The notes: generated by a model from the letters alone, not told the origin. DNA of 64,000 bases from JACRCG01 sp964524835 (GCA_964524835.1 CAZGEG010000016.1:1-64000); one strand, 5' to 3'; shown: positions 8,065 to 17,300, counted from the first letter of the stretch. A program made the numbers and translations.

Positions 8065-9246
8065 GTGGAAACAGTTTCAATAGCTATATCCGCCGGATAT
8101 GAGCTGCAACCCCTGCGGGAAGCGGTGATCACACTGCTTGAACCGATCGGCGGCATCTCTGCGTTTGTCAGCCACGGGGATCGGGTGCTGCTTAAACCGA
8201 ATATGCTGGCCGCAAAAGAGCCTGACCTTGCAGTCACTACTCATCCGGCCCTGGTACAGGTCATAGCAGAGCTTGTCAGGGAGGCGGGTGGAATCGTTCG
8301 GATCGGGGACAGTCCCGGTTTCGGCGGTTTTTTGAGGGTCGCTGAGAAAAGCGGTATTCTCGACGCTGCGCAGAAAAGCGGCGCAATTCTGACTGAATTC
8401 AAAGCGGCTGTCGAGCTGAAGGGGTTCGGCACGTTTCGCTCCATCAGCATCGCCCGTGACTATTACGAAGCCGACAAGATCATCAACGTTCCGAAACTGA
8501 AGACACATGAAATGATGACGATGACCTGCGCCGTCAAAAACTTGTTCGGGGCGGTCGTCGGAACGGAAAAAGCGGGGTGGCATCTGAAGGCCGGCCGTTC
8601 GCAGCAGTTGTTTGCGCGGCTGATGCTCGAAATATACCGGCTCAAAAAACCGACCCTGAATATTGTCGACGCCGTCATTGCGATGGAGGGAAATGGGCCA
8701 AGCAGCGGAAACCCGATCAGGCTCGGCCTATTGATAGCTGGAGTAAATCCGGTAGCGGTAGACGTGATTGCGGGGAGGCTGGCCGGGATACCTGCCGATC
8801 TTCTGCCTATCGAACGCGAGGCGGCCAGAATGGAACTCCCGGGAGCGACTATTGAAGATATTCTGCTCTGCGGCGTGCCGTTTGAGAACATTCCAGAAAT
8901 CCGTTTCAAGCTGCCCGCCGGTCTTGATGTTCAATTCGGACTGCCCCGCTTCCTGACAAAGGCACTGAAAAGCCATCTGACCTCGTATCCGGGCGCCGAC
9001 CGGAAAACTTGCGTGCTATGCGGCGTCTGCCGTGACGCCTGTCCTCCGGGGGCGATCACCATACAAAACAGCGCGCTGTCGGTTGACAATGCGCGCTGTA
9101 TTCGCTGCTGGTGCTGTCGGGAACTCTGTCCTCATGATGCCATGGAAATCAGGAGGGGGGTGCTGCTGAGGACTCTGCTGCTGTTATCCGGTAAAAAAGC
9201 TTCTTGCTACTCTTCTTCTTCGGCGCCAAGCGGGATTTCACGGTAG
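8065..9246 (+). CDS. DUF362 protein with C-terminal ferredoxin domain
   Basis: A 393-residue protein with an N-terminal DUF362 domain (about 5-290; motif DRVLLKPNML, GDSPGFGGF, INVPKLKTHEMMTMTCAVKNLFG) and a 2[4Fe-4S] ferredoxin domain (about 312-362) with CVLCGVCRDACP and CIRCWCCRELCP. The family is linked to iron-sulfur redox reactions, but no reaction is established here. The start is GTG at 8065 with AAGGACGG upstream. The last 14 codons, including a Ser-rich tail, overlap the 3' end of the convergent DksA-type gene by 40 bp. Confidence 0.85.
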   Translation: METVSIAISAGYELQPLREAVITLLEPIGGISAFVSHGDRVLLKPNMLAAKEPDLAVTTHPALVQVIAELVREAGGIVRIGDSPGFGGFLRVAEKSGILDAAQKSGAILTEFKAAVELKGFGTFRSISIARDYYEADKIINVPKLKTHEMMTMTCAVKNLFGAVVGTEKAGWHLKAGRSQQLFARLMLEIYRLKKPTLNIVDAVIAMEGNGPSSGNPIRLGLLIAGVNPVAVDVIAGRLAGIPADLLPIEREAARMELPGATIEDILLCGVPFENIPEIRFKLPAGLDVQFGLPRFLTKALKSHLTSYPGADRKTCVLCGVCRDACPPGAITIQNSALSVDNARCIRCWCCRELCPHDAMEIRRGVLLRTLLLLSGKKASCYSSSSAPSGISR

Positions 9247-9938
9247 GCCCGTTCTTCCTCCACCCGTTTTGTCTGGGCCTGCAACTTTTCCAGGTCGGAC
9301 TTGCATTTCACGCAATGGCGGGTAAACGGCATCGCTCTCAGTCTCCCAAGAGGGATGTCTTCATCGCACTCTTCACAAATGCCATATTCGCCCTCATCAA
9401 TACGCAGCAGCGCATCATCGATGCTGTGGATCTTTTCGCGCTCCCGATCGCCCAGCAGCAAACCGAGTTCCCGATCCCGCTCGGAAGACGCCTGATCATA
9501 GATGTCACCACCAGGCTCGATTGCTGCAACCGCTTCTGTGCCGTTCTTGACCGATTTCCTGATCTCGCGAAGAGTATCTTCCTTCAGCTTTTCAAGAATA
9601 AGCCTGATTTCCTGCCACCTTTGATCCTCAGTAACAACCGGTTGTGGAACCGCCGGTACAACTACGGCATTCACTTTCGCAGGCGCCGTTTTGACAGGCT
9701 TGTCAACCGGGGCGGAGACGGACTTCACTTCCGACTCCGGAACCTCTGCCCTAGGGAGTGGCTGTGCTTTTGCAGCACTCTTTACGGGCTTGGAAGCCTC
9801 GACATGTTTTGTCTTCTGAGGAGGGACGGCAGCTTTTATTGTTTTACCAATATCCTTTTTCACCGGTGCCGGTACGGAGGATGCCGCTTTTGCCGCTTTC
9901 GGCACAGAATCTTTTGTAGCCTTGGTTTTTGTCGCCAT
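9207..9938 (-). CDS. DksA/TraR-type zinc-finger protein with Lys/Ala/Pro-rich N-terminal tail
   Basis: A 243-residue protein. The C-terminal 135 residues match the DksA/TraR family: a predicted coiled coil (EIRLILEKLKEDTLREI onward, RERELG... analog SSERDRELGLLLGDRE) and a C4 zinc finger CEECDEDI...CVKC near residues 192-216. The N-terminal 100 residues are low-complexity Lys/Ala/Pro/Val-rich, like histone H1-type tails, and are not part of normal DksA (about 150 residues). DksA-like proteins bind the RNA polymerase secondary channel and modulate transcription; whether this one does is inferred. The DxxDxA-type tip of DksA is not clearly present. The gene overlaps the convergent DUF362 gene by 40 bp at its 3' end. 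Confidence 0.82.
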   Translation of the reverse strand: MATKTKATKDSVPKAAKAASSVPAPVKKDIGKTIKAAVPPQKTKHVEASKPVKSAAKAQPLPRAEVPESEVKSVSAPVDKPVKTAPAKVNAVVVPAVPQPVVTEDQRWQEIRLILEKLKEDTLREIRKSVKNGTEAVAAIEPGGDIYDQASSERDRELGLLLGDREREKIHSIDDALLRIDEGEYGICEECDEDIPLGRLRAMPFTRHCVKCKSDLEKLQAQTKRVEEERAYREIPLGAEEEE

Positions 9939-10027
9939 AATGTATTATCTCCACGGACTGGATAGTAGGTTGCATAACCTTAAAAAACGGCGGCAAACTA
10001 TCACAGAAAACAATGGCATTGTCAAGC

Positions 10028-10068
10028 ACTGTGTCACAGTCATGCACATGAGGCTCACCAGGTGAGCC
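10028..10068. repeat. Two short palindromes between the DksA-type and outer-membrane genes
   Basis: ACTGTG-T-CACAGT (10028-10040) and GGCTCACC-A-GGTGAGCC (10052-10068) are near-perfect palindromes. The second lies 2 bp after the stop of the outer-membrane gene and may stop or stabilise its transcript, although no T-run follows. The first resembles a dimeric regulator site. Confidence 0.4.
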
Positions 10069-10070
10069 GG

Positions 10071-10625
10071 TTAGAAATTTAGAGCGAAGCCGCCATAGAG
10101 AAAAGCTCCATCATGCTTGATTTCATACGACTTGAATTTCCCCTGATTAACGAAAACATACTTGGCGTCAAGCAGCAAGGAGAGTCCGCTTGACGCAGGA
10201 AATTCAATGCCGGCATTTGCATGGTACCCCAGACTGACTTCCGAGTGGTCGGCGGGAAGCTCTGTCGTCCCTCCGGCCATTTTAAAATAGGCGCCGACTC
10301 CGCCGCCGACATGAACGTTTATGTACGGAAGGGGGAGTATCCCGCTCGCAGACAGGGTAAGGGGGAGTGCCGAAAGAAATCCGGTGGCGCCGGACTCGGC
10401 CCGATAATAACCGATGCCCGCCTCTACGGCAGCATAAGTCGAGGGCTGGACTGAATACGCGAGGTCGAATCCGGTACCTACATCAAACGCTTTGGAAGCG
10501 GGGAAATAAGCGCCGGCACGGAATAACGCCGACTGCTGTAACGCACCGGCGGCCGCTGCGGGCCTGATCTGAACCAGAACGATTAGCAGGAAAACGACAC
10601 TGATCACACGCCTACACTGAACCAT
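10071..10625 (-). CDS. Small outer-membrane beta-barrel protein
   Basis: A 184-residue exported protein from the ATG at 10625, chosen because GAGGTT lies just upstream and a signal peptide follows directly (VISVVFLLIVLVQIRPAAAA). The mature part alternates polar and aromatic residues in about eight beta strands (AYSVQPSTYAAVEAGIGYY, INVHVGGGVGAYF, SLLLDAKYVFV) and ends in FALNF, a typical outer-membrane insertion signature with a terminal Phe. It resembles OmpW/OmpA-barrel-like porin-family proteins in size. It lies after the tol-pal operon but behind a terminator. Function unknown. Confidence 0.75.
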   Translation of the reverse strand: MVQCRRVISVVFLLIVLVQIRPAAAAGALQQSALFRAGAYFPASKAFDVGTGFDLAYSVQPSTYAAVEAGIGYYRAESGATGFLSALPLTLSASGILPLPYINVHVGGGVGAYFKMAGGTTELPADHSEVSLGYHANAGIEFPASSGLSLLLDAKYVFVNQGKFKSYEIKHDGAFLYGGFALNF

Positions 10626-10637
10626 CTGAACCTCACA

Positions 10638-10688
10638 TAAAAAAGACCACATCGGAAGCCATGACTGGATTATCCGGTGCGGTCTTAA
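10638..10688 (-). terminator. Terminator of the tol-pal operon
   Basis: On the minus strand AAGACCGCACCGGA pairs with TCCGATGTGGTCTT (mostly matched, 16-nt loop) and is followed by TTTTTT, about 20 bp after the pal stop. Confidence 0.8.
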
Positions 10689-10709
10689 AGTAGCAGCAGA
10701 ATCCTGATA

Positions 10710-11312
10710 TTACTTGACGATAACAAACTCGGCACGTCTGTTTTTTGCCCAGGCAGCCTCATCACTCCCGCTAACCGCCGGCTTTTCTTTGCCATAGCTG
10801 ATAATGGAAAGGTTATCGGCTTTGACGCCAAGGGTGATCAGATAGTTCTGGGCCGATGTGGCACGCCGCTCACCCAGTGCCAGGTTGTATTCGGCAGAGC
10901 CGCGCTCATCGCAGTGACCTTCGATCTGAAACTTTGTCGCGGCAAATGAATTCAGGATCGTTTCAGCGTTTTTGGTGAGGACATCACGGGCATCCTGACG
11001 AAGATCCGATTTGTCAAAATCAAAGTAAACCGCTTCGAATCTGTTTTCAGCAACGTCGGGCTTCTGAACCTCCGGAGCAGACGCCTTCACAACTTCCTCC
11101 TGTGCCGGCTTAACCTGTTCAACCGGCTTGGCCTGTTCAACAGGCTTGGCCTGCTCAATCGGGTCGGCCGGCTTGGCCGGTTCAACCTTTTCAACGGCGG
11201 CCGCGGGAACAACAGCTTCCTCTTTTTTTACAGCCTCTTTGTTTGCACAACCGCCAGCGAACAATGCAGCCATACTGATGACCGCCAACAATGTTATCAT
11301 GTTCTTTTTCAT
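10710..11312 (-). CDS. pal: Peptidoglycan-associated lipoprotein Pal
   Basis: A 200-residue lipoprotein. From the ATG at 11312 (GGGAGC upstream) it has a lipoprotein signal ending in the lipobox FAGGC, then a low-complexity linker with four near-repeats of the type AKPVEQ/AKPADP, then an OmpA-like peptidoglycan-binding domain (about residues 95-200) with YFDFDKSDLR, EGHCDERGSAEYNLALGERRA and the C-terminal NRRAEFVIVK. It anchors the outer membrane to peptidoglycan and binds TolB. It is the last gene of the tolQRAB-pal operon. The linker is longer than in E. coli Pal. Confidence 0.95.
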   Translation of the reverse strand: MKKNMITLLAVISMAALFAGGCANKEAVKKEEAVVPAAAVEKVEPAKPADPIEQAKPVEQAKPVEQVKPAQEEVVKASAPEVQKPDVAENRFEAVYFDFDKSDLRQDARDVLTKNAETILNSFAATKFQIEGHCDERGSAEYNLALGERRATSAQNYLITLGVKADNLSIISYGKEKPAVSGSDEAAWAKNRRAEFVIVK

Positions 11313-11443
11313 GCTGAGCTCCCGTCCTTCTAATTTGAGGCGCAATGCCTTGATAAAGCGAATATGAATGGATTATACATAACAGCGTTCCTATTGCAAC
11401 TAGATATTATCCATTTCTTTAGCACTTATGCATGTCCTTTCCA

Positions 11444-12724
11444 TCAGTGCGCCGACCAGGCCGGCTGAAAATAGGCCCCCTTCCCCCCGCTCACCTTTGT
11501 CTGGCCGGTGCCGTCGGCGCGCATGACATACACTCCGTCACCACTACTCCGCTTCGAACTGAAACAGATAAAGCGGCCGTCTGCAGACCATGATGGATTT
11601 TCGTTATTGCCGTCGGCGGTGAGTTGAGTGTCCGAAGAGCCGTCCGGAGCTATGGTAAATATGTTGAAGCCGCCGTTGGTCATTCTTGAGTATGCGATCC
11701 TGTCACCTTTTGGAGACCAGCGCGGGTTAACATTGTAGCTGCCGGATGTCGTAAGACGCCTGACATCACCGCCGTCGGCATTCATAACAAATATCTGCGG
11801 CTTCCCCAGACGGTCAGAAACAAAAGCGATCTGCTTGCCGTCCGGTGACCAGGCCGGGTAGAGATCGAGAGCCGGGTTGATTGATAATCGAGCCGGATTA
11901 GCGCCATTTCGGTCCAGAGTATAAATCTCGGCATCACCATCCTTGCTGAGCGCAAGGGCTATCTTACTGCCGTCTGGCGACCAGCTGCCGGTAATGTTAA
12001 GCCCTTTGCGACGGGAGAGGGGCACTTCTGCCGTGTTTGACAGGGAGCGCCGGTACAGATCAGGGTTGCCCCGTTTGTATGAGGTGAAGATGATTTCCCG
12101 CCCGTCAGGTGAAAATTCCGGGTTAAGGTTGATTGAACCGTTTTTCGTCAAGGGGAGTGGATTGAACCCATCCCAATCCATGACATAAATCTCCTTGTTA
12201 CCGGTCTGGGTCGATACGTAGGCAATTCTGGTGGTGAAAACACCCTTCTCACCCGTAATCGCACGCAGGATTTCATCTGCGAAAGTGTGACTGAATCGGC
12301 GCAAGTCCCTGGCCGTGCCGAGATACCGCTTTGCGGTAATCAGCTTGCGGTTGATGACATCAAGAAGACGGAATTCAACCGTCAGTCGGTCGTCTTTCAG
12401 GCTGAACTCACTCCGGACAAGCAGATCGAAACCGGCACTCAACCAAGGCGCATAATCGACATCGGCGAGCGATACATTGCCTGGGGCATGCTGCTGTGAA
12501 CGGACTTCTGCCGTGACGACACCGGACATATTCATGTCATGCGCGATTACGTCCGGGACGAGTCTGGCGGATTCGGAATTTGCGGGGGTATCAAGTGAAC
12601 GAGGGTACTCGACAACGAGCTTCATCTGGCGATTTCCGGGCGCGTTGACTTCGATATATGCCGGCTGAGCGTACAGAACGGCCGGCGGAACAACGAGGAG
12701 CAGGACAAACAAAATTATTTTCAT
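11444..12724 (-). CDS. tolB: Tol-Pal system beta-propeller protein TolB
   Basis: A 426-residue periplasmic protein from the ATG at 12724, which has GGAACC upstream and a clean signal peptide (IILFVLLLVVPPAVLYA). After an N-terminal alpha/beta domain come six WD40-like/PD40 propeller blades, seen as repeats of the type SPDGREI, SPDGSKIA, SPDGKQIAF, SPKGDRIAY, SADGRFICF. It binds Pal and links the inner-membrane TolQRA motor with the outer membrane. It begins 16 bp after tolA. Confidence 0.95.
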   Translation of the reverse strand: MKIILFVLLLVVPPAVLYAQPAYIEVNAPGNRQMKLVVEYPRSLDTPANSESARLVPDVIAHDMNMSGVVTAEVRSQQHAPGNVSLADVDYAPWLSAGFDLLVRSEFSLKDDRLTVEFRLLDVINRKLITAKRYLGTARDLRRFSHTFADEILRAITGEKGVFTTRIAYVSTQTGNKEIYVMDWDGFNPLPLTKNGSINLNPEFSPDGREIIFTSYKRGNPDLYRRSLSNTAEVPLSRRKGLNITGSWSPDGSKIALALSKDGDAEIYTLDRNGANPARLSINPALDLYPAWSPDGKQIAFVSDRLGKPQIFVMNADGGDVRRLTTSGSYNVNPRWSPKGDRIAYSRMTNGGFNIFTIAPDGSSDTQLTADGNNENPSWSADGRFICFSSKRSSGDGVYVMRADGTGQTKVSGGKGAYFQPAWSAH

Positions 12725-12740
12725 GATGGTTCCATATGAT

Positions 12741-13508
12741 TTATCGTAATGTACCGTTAGAGATCCCCTTCGGCTTGAAAAGAAATCCGTTTTCAAAAAC
12801 AGCGCGGTTCGGCGGGGCGGTAAATTTTTCGCTTGCCAGATCGATTGCCCTCCGCACCGCCAGCTCAAATGCCGCATCACCACTGCTGCGCTCCATCTTC
12901 ATCCGCAGCAGCCTGCCTTCCGCCGAAATTGTCAGACGCACGGCTACTTCCGGGTTCTTGGTGGTGGAGTAGCTCGTCACTTTCAGCGCATCTTCAAGCC
13001 GTGACTTGATGAAATCACCGTAGCGGCTGCCGGCCTCTGTACCACCTGCAGCCGGAGCACCGATCTTCGTGTTGCCGCTTATAGCTCTATTGCTCATTTT
13101 TTTCAGCTTCTCTTCAAGCTGCTGAGTTTCTGCTTTTTCCGCAAACTTTGCCATTCGCTCGGCAAAAGCGGCTTCACTCTCTGCCGATTCTTGGGGGGCT
13201 GCCGGCTTGGCGAATTTCGTGCCGGCCTTCGGAGCGGACTTTGACGGCAAAGGTTCCGTCATTGGGGGCTCCTGGGCAGTAGCAGGTGCTGATTCGGCTT
13301 CACCCGGCTTTTGTGCGGAGCTTCCGGATTGGGGATTGGACGTCGGCAGATTCACCACATCCACATAATATGTTTCCTGAATCGCCATCTGTGGCGAAAA
13401 GAGCTGCCCCCACCACACCAGCAATAAAAAAACCGCCAGGTGAATGACGGCTGAAGCGGTGAAACTGGCACCCATGCCGGTGTCAATTCTTGAGGTGCGG
13501 AAGCTCAT
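12741..13508 (-). CDS. tolA: TolA/TonB-family protein
   Basis: A 255-residue protein with one N-terminal membrane anchor (residues 16-36), a Pro/Ala/Glu-rich and then charged helical middle, and a C-terminal TonB/TolA-like domain (about 165-255; YGDFIKSRLEDALKV ... VAVRLTISAEGRLL ... AVRRAIDLA). It spans the periplasm and couples the TolQR proton motor to TolB-Pal. The start overlaps the tolR stop by one base (TAATG), indicating translational coupling. It is shorter than E. coli TolA (about 420 residues), as usual in this bacterial group. Position between tolR and tolB decides TolA over TonB. Confidence 0.88.
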   Translation of the reverse strand: MSFRTSRIDTGMGASFTASAVIHLAVFLLLVWWGQLFSPQMAIQETYYVDVVNLPTSNPQSGSSAQKPGEAESAPATAQEPPMTEPLPSKSAPKAGTKFAKPAAPQESAESEAAFAERMAKFAEKAETQQLEEKLKKMSNRAISGNTKIGAPAAGGTEAGSRYGDFIKSRLEDALKVTSYSTTKNPEVAVRLTISAEGRLLRMKMERSSGDAAFELAVRRAIDLASEKFTAPPNRAVFENGFLFKPKGISNGTLR

Positions 13509-13921
13509 TATTTTGCAGCCGGTTCCGTTACCATACCGAGACGCTCGATGCCGGCTCCCTTGATATCAGCCATGGTTCGCACTACCTCGCCATAAGGCAC
13601 TCCTGCATCGGCCTTCAATAGCACCTCTTTTTTTGCCCTGGTGACAAACATGTCTGAAAGCCGCTTGCGCAGGTCTCCCGCGGGAACCTCGTTTTTGTCG
13701 ATAAAAACCTTTCCGTTCTTGTCAACGGAAACGACGACCGACTCCTCGGAAGGGGTCATCGCCCTTGTGTCGGCCTTCGGGAGATTAACCTGCACCCCCT
13801 GCTGCATCATGGGCGCGGTCACCATGAAAATAACCAGCAGCACCAGCATGACGTCGACCAGCGGCGTGACGTTTATCTCCGCCATCACGGCACGATTGCT
13901 GTTGTGTCCTCCCATGGCCAT
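13508..13921 (-). CDS. tolR: TolR/ExbD-type biopolymer transport protein
   Basis: A 137-residue protein with a single transmembrane helix (about 17-38). The motif INVTPLVDVMLVLLVIFMV contains the conserved membrane aspartate needed for proton flux. The C-terminal periplasmic part has the ExbD/TolR fold (VNLPKADTRAM, VVVSVDKNGKVFID, LLKADAGVPYGEVVRTM). It lies 3 bp after tolQ and overlaps tolA by one base. Confidence 0.95.
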   Translation of the reverse strand: MAMGGHNSNRAVMAEINVTPLVDVMLVLLVIFMVTAPMMQQGVQVNLPKADTRAMTPSEESVVVSVDKNGKVFIDKNEVPAGDLRKRLSDMFVTRAKKEVLLKADAGVPYGEVVRTMADIKGAGIERLGMVTEPAAK

Positions 13922-13924
13922 GGC

Positions 13925-14596
<672 letters not shown>

Positions 14597-14629
14597 GGAT
14601 GGTACCTCCAGGTGAATTTGAAGCTTAAA

Positions 14630-14658
14630 AAGCTAGTACTATCAAACAGCCAAGTCAA
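14630..14658 (-). promoter_or_regulatory. Sigma-70 promoter of the tol-pal operon
   Basis: On the minus strand TTGACT-N17-TAGCTT, about 35-60 bases upstream of the tolQ start codon. Confidence 0.6.
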
Positions 14659-14688
14659 GACAAAACAGTTTCATCGGCATCTGCCCCC

Positions 14689-15897
14689 TCATCGTTCCGC
14701 AAGCCGTGCAACAACATGGTCCAGGATTACTCCGGCCAGCTGGTCTTTGGACATGAGTCTGCACTCGCTGCTGCTGCCATCCCGGAAAAAGAGCAGCGCC
14801 CGGTTGGTGTCCACATTGAAACCGGCATCGGACTGACTGACGTCGTTGGCCACGATCATATCAAGTTTTTTTTCAATCAGCTTCTGTGCCGCGTTTTCAG
14901 CCAGCGCGTCGGTCTCGGCGGCGAAACCGACCAGAAACGGGCGCGGTTTCGAGCCGCAATCCATCACTCCCAGCCCGGCCAGGATGTCGGGGTTTTTGAC
15001 CAGTTCGATCGTTGCCGACTCGCCCTTCTTCTTGATCTTGGTGCCGCTTCTCGCCACTGGCCGATAATCAGCCACCGCTGCCGCCTTGACCACCACGTCA
15101 CAGTCGGCCGCACGGGCCATGACCTCTCGTTGCATCTCGACCGCGCTGGTAACATTGACGACCAGTAAACCATCCGGAGGCACCAGGGCGGTCGGGCCGC
15201 TGATCAACACCACTCGGGCACCCCGCCGCCGCGCTGCCCGTGCCAGGGCATACCCCATCTTGCCCGAGGAGTGGTTGCTGATATACCGGACCGGGTCGAT
15301 CTCTTCACGGGTCGGCCCGGCGGTGACCAGAATCGTCCTGCCGGACAGGTCCTTTTCCGTAAGGGCCGCTACCGCAGCTTCGAAAATAGCTTCCGGAGAG
15401 GCCAGCTTCCCTTCCCCTTCCCAGCCGCAGGCAAGGCTGCCGCTGACCGGCGCCTCAAACAGGTACCCGAAGCGGCGCAGCTTCTCTTCATTCTCCTGAT
15501 ATATCGGGTTGGTGAGCATGTTGACGTTCATGGCCGGGGCGAACAGCACCGGAGCCTTCGTGGCCATTACGGTCGTGGTAAGCATATCATCGGCGATTCC
15601 GGCAGCAATTTTACCGATAACATTGGCCGTGGCCGGGGCGACAATGAACAGGTCGGCCCGGTCGGCAAGAGATATATGCCCGATTTCCCGTTCGGCTATC
15701 AGGTTGAACAGTTCGGTATGTACCGGGTTTGACGACAGTGTTTGAAAGGTAAGCGGTGCGACGAACTCCTGGGCGGCACGTGTCATGATGACATGAACAT
15801 CCGCGCCGGCCTTGGTCAGAAGCCTCAGCAGTTCAACCGCCTTGTAGGCTGCGATCCCTCCGCACACCCCCAGAATGATTTTCTTATCCGCAAGCAT
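14689..15897 (-). CDS. coaBC: Bifunctional CoaBC (coenzyme A biosynthesis)
   Basis: A 402-residue fusion of phosphopantothenoylcysteine decarboxylase (CoaC, residues 1-185) and phosphopantothenate-cysteine ligase (CoaB, 186-402). The flavoprotein half shows GVCGGIAAYKAVELLR, the GHISL histidine region and the catalytic clamp ACGWEGEGKL; the ligase half shows TAGPTREEIDPVRYISNHSSGKMG and the late NDVS motif. It starts 14 bp after the upstream metallo-hydrolase gene, forming a two-gene unit. Length is normal. Confidence 0.96.
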   Translation of the reverse strand: MLADKKIILGVCGGIAAYKAVELLRLLTKAGADVHVIMTRAAQEFVAPLTFQTLSSNPVHTELFNLIAEREIGHISLADRADLFIVAPATANVIGKIAAGIADDMLTTTVMATKAPVLFAPAMNVNMLTNPIYQENEEKLRRFGYLFEAPVSGSLACGWEGEGKLASPEAIFEAAVAALTEKDLSGRTILVTAGPTREEIDPVRYISNHSSGKMGYALARAARRRGARVVLISGPTALVPPDGLLVVNVTSAVEMQREVMARAADCDVVVKAAAVADYRPVARSGTKIKKKGESATIELVKNPDILAGLGVMDCGSKPRPFLVGFAAETDALAENAAQKLIEKKLDMIVANDVSQSDAGFNVDTNRALLFFRDGSSSECRLMSKDQLAGVILDHVVARLAER

Positions 15898-15911
15898 AGT
15901 AGTTATCCGCC

Positions 15912-16535
15912 TCAGAAATAGGGATTGCAGCGCTTTTCATGCCCGATGGTCGTCTGCGGGCCATGTCCCGGATAGGCAACGACTTCATCCGGCAGGGTAA
16001 ACAGCTTGGTGCGGATTGATTCCAGCAGTTGCTCGTGTGACCCGCCCGGCAGGTCGGTACGCCCGATTGAATCGGCAAAGAGCGTATCACCGGTGATCAC
16101 TTTCCGCTCCTCCTCAAAGTAGAGGCAGCAGCCGCCCTGCGTGTGGCCCGGCGTATGAAGCACTTTCAGACGGCAAGAGCCGAAGGAGATATCCATGCCA
16201 TCAACCAGGTAGGCATCCGCTTCCGGAGAATTCTCACCCTGCAGACCGTATTTACGGGCGACCTCGGCCGAGCTGCCCAGCATGGGCGCATCCGCCTGGT
16301 GGATCAGGAGCCGGGCGCCAAAAGCCACCAGCGCCTGCCGGTTTCCCCCGAGGTGGTCAAAATGGCCGTGAGTATTTATTATCGTGCCGATCTTCAACCC
16401 ATGCTGCTTCACCAGACCGGCAATCATCTCCACATCGCCCCCCGGATCAACCACAAGCCCTTCTCGGCTCTTTTCGCACCCGACGATATAACAGTTGACG
16501 GACAGCGGGCCTACGGCCAATGATTCAAATATCAT
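15912..16535 (-). CDS. Metallo-beta-lactamase-fold hydrolase (glyoxalase II-like)
   Basis: A 207-residue MBL-fold protein. Metal ligands are seen as THGHFDH (HxHxDH, residues 55-61), HTPGH near 130, the bridging Asp in GDTLF and the last His in PGHGP. Members of this compact class hydrolyse S-lactoylglutathione-like thioesters or other esters; the substrate here is not known. It is encoded just before coaBC. Confidence 0.88.
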   Translation of the reverse strand: MIFESLAVGPLSVNCYIVGCEKSREGLVVDPGGDVEMIAGLVKQHGLKIGTIINTHGHFDHLGGNRQALVAFGARLLIHQADAPMLGSSAEVARKYGLQGENSPEADAYLVDGMDISFGSCRLKVLHTPGHTQGGCCLYFEEERKVITGDTLFADSIGRTDLPGGSHEQLLESIRTKLFTLPDEVVAYPGHGPQTTIGHEKRCNPYF

Positions 16536-16605
16536 AATTTTCTCTCGATTTCATATAACTCAGGAATGTACGTCTCTCGGGAAATATATAAGTAATTCAG
16601 TGTTA

Positions 16606-16633
16606 TTGACATCCACCGTGGACATGCTACACT
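16606..16633 (+). promoter_or_regulatory. Sigma-70 promoter of the ferredoxin-rubredoxin unit
   Basis: TTGACA-N16-TACACT, 43 bp before the ferredoxin start. Confidence 0.7.
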
Positions 16634-16675
16634 GGCCCGGCTGAATCAGCAAACAAAACATACGGAGATGAACAG

Positions 16676-16861
16676 ATGAAAGTAGCGGTCGTAGAAACGG
16701 AAAACTGCATCAGCTGCGGCCTGTGCATTTCAGCCTGTCCGGCTGTTTTCAGATTTGACAGCAACGGCAAATCTGAATGCTTTGACCCGGCCGGAGCCCC
16801 TGAAGCCGAGATTCAAAACGCGATTGACGGCTGTCCTGTTCAGTGTATCCGCTGGACGTAA
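16676..16861 (+). CDS. Small [4Fe-4S] ferredoxin
   Basis: A 61-residue soluble ferredoxin of the single-cluster type: CISCGLCISACP at residues 11-22 and a distal CPVQC at 53-57. It is a low-potential electron carrier. The gene follows a good promoter and is 25 bp before the rubredoxin gene, so the two redox carriers are probably co-transcribed. Two extra cysteines (in CP and in CPVQC) could form a disulfide, as in related monocluster ferredoxins. Confidence 0.92.
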   Translation: MKVAVVETENCISCGLCISACPAVFRFDSNGKSECFDPAGAPEAEIQNAIDGCPVQCIRWT

Positions 16862-16886
16862 ACTATATACAAAGGAGCTATGCATT

Positions 16887-17045
16887 ATGGAACGTTGGAT
16901 CTGTACTATCTGCCAGTATATCTACGACCCTGCCGTTGGCGATCCGGATCGCGGGATTGCACCGGGGACATCATTTGAGGCGCTGCCAGACGACTGGAGC
17001 TGCCCGCTCTGCGGTGCCGGCAAGGATGCCTTCGAAAAAGAATAA
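16887..17045 (+). CDS. Rubredoxin
   Basis: A 52-residue rubredoxin. The iron is held by four cysteines in ICTICQYIY (C6, C9) and CPLCGAGKDAF (C39, C42), with the usual YDPAVGDPDRGIAPGT loop between. The ATG at 16887 has AAAGGAGC upstream; longer in-frame starts read into the ferredoxin gene and lack family similarity. It is a one-electron carrier often used in oxygen or peroxide detoxification in anaerobes. Confidence 0.95.
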   Translation: MERWICTICQYIYDPAVGDPDRGIAPGTSFEALPDDWSCPLCGAGKDAFEKE

Positions 17046-17049
17046 ATGA

Positions 17050-17085
17050 AACCGGGGCGGGCCATCGTGCCCGCCCCACCGATTT
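17050..17085. terminator. Likely bidirectional terminator hairpin
   Basis: A perfect 9-bp GC stem (GGGGCGGGC/GCCCGCCCC, 17054-17062 with 17069-17077) between the convergent rubredoxin and zinc-ribbon genes. Flanking GAAACCGG/ACCGATTTC extends it imperfectly. T-runs are weak on both strands. Confidence 0.6.
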
Positions 17086-17095
17086 CATTGGCCTA

Positions 17096-17269
17096 TTATT
17101 TATCGGCTTCCTTGATAATATCGACAGTCGCTTCACCCGCCTCGATTTTTATCCGCCAGACTAGTCCGCACGCCCCGCACTCCTTGACCGGTGAATGTTC
17201 TGCTGAAAAACCGTTTGAATGCATATCGAGATCAATCTCTGTCCGACTGCCGCAGTTCGGGCACTTCAT
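17096..17269 (-). CDS. Small zinc-ribbon protein
   Basis: A 57-residue protein starting at the ATG at 17269, preceded by GGGAGG. Two CxxC knuckles, CPNC (residues 3-6) and CGAC (about 31-34), separated by a basic/polar loop, make a zinc ribbon of the kind found in small bacterial proteins of unknown role. It lies immediately downstream of the class V aminotransferase (31 bp) and may share its transcript. Confidence 0.7.
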   Translation of the reverse strand: MKCPNCGSRTEIDLDMHSNGFSAEHSPVKECGACGLVWRIKIEAGEATVDIIKEADK

Positions 17270-17300
17270 GACGCTACCTCCCGTGTTTTTCTCTGATATT

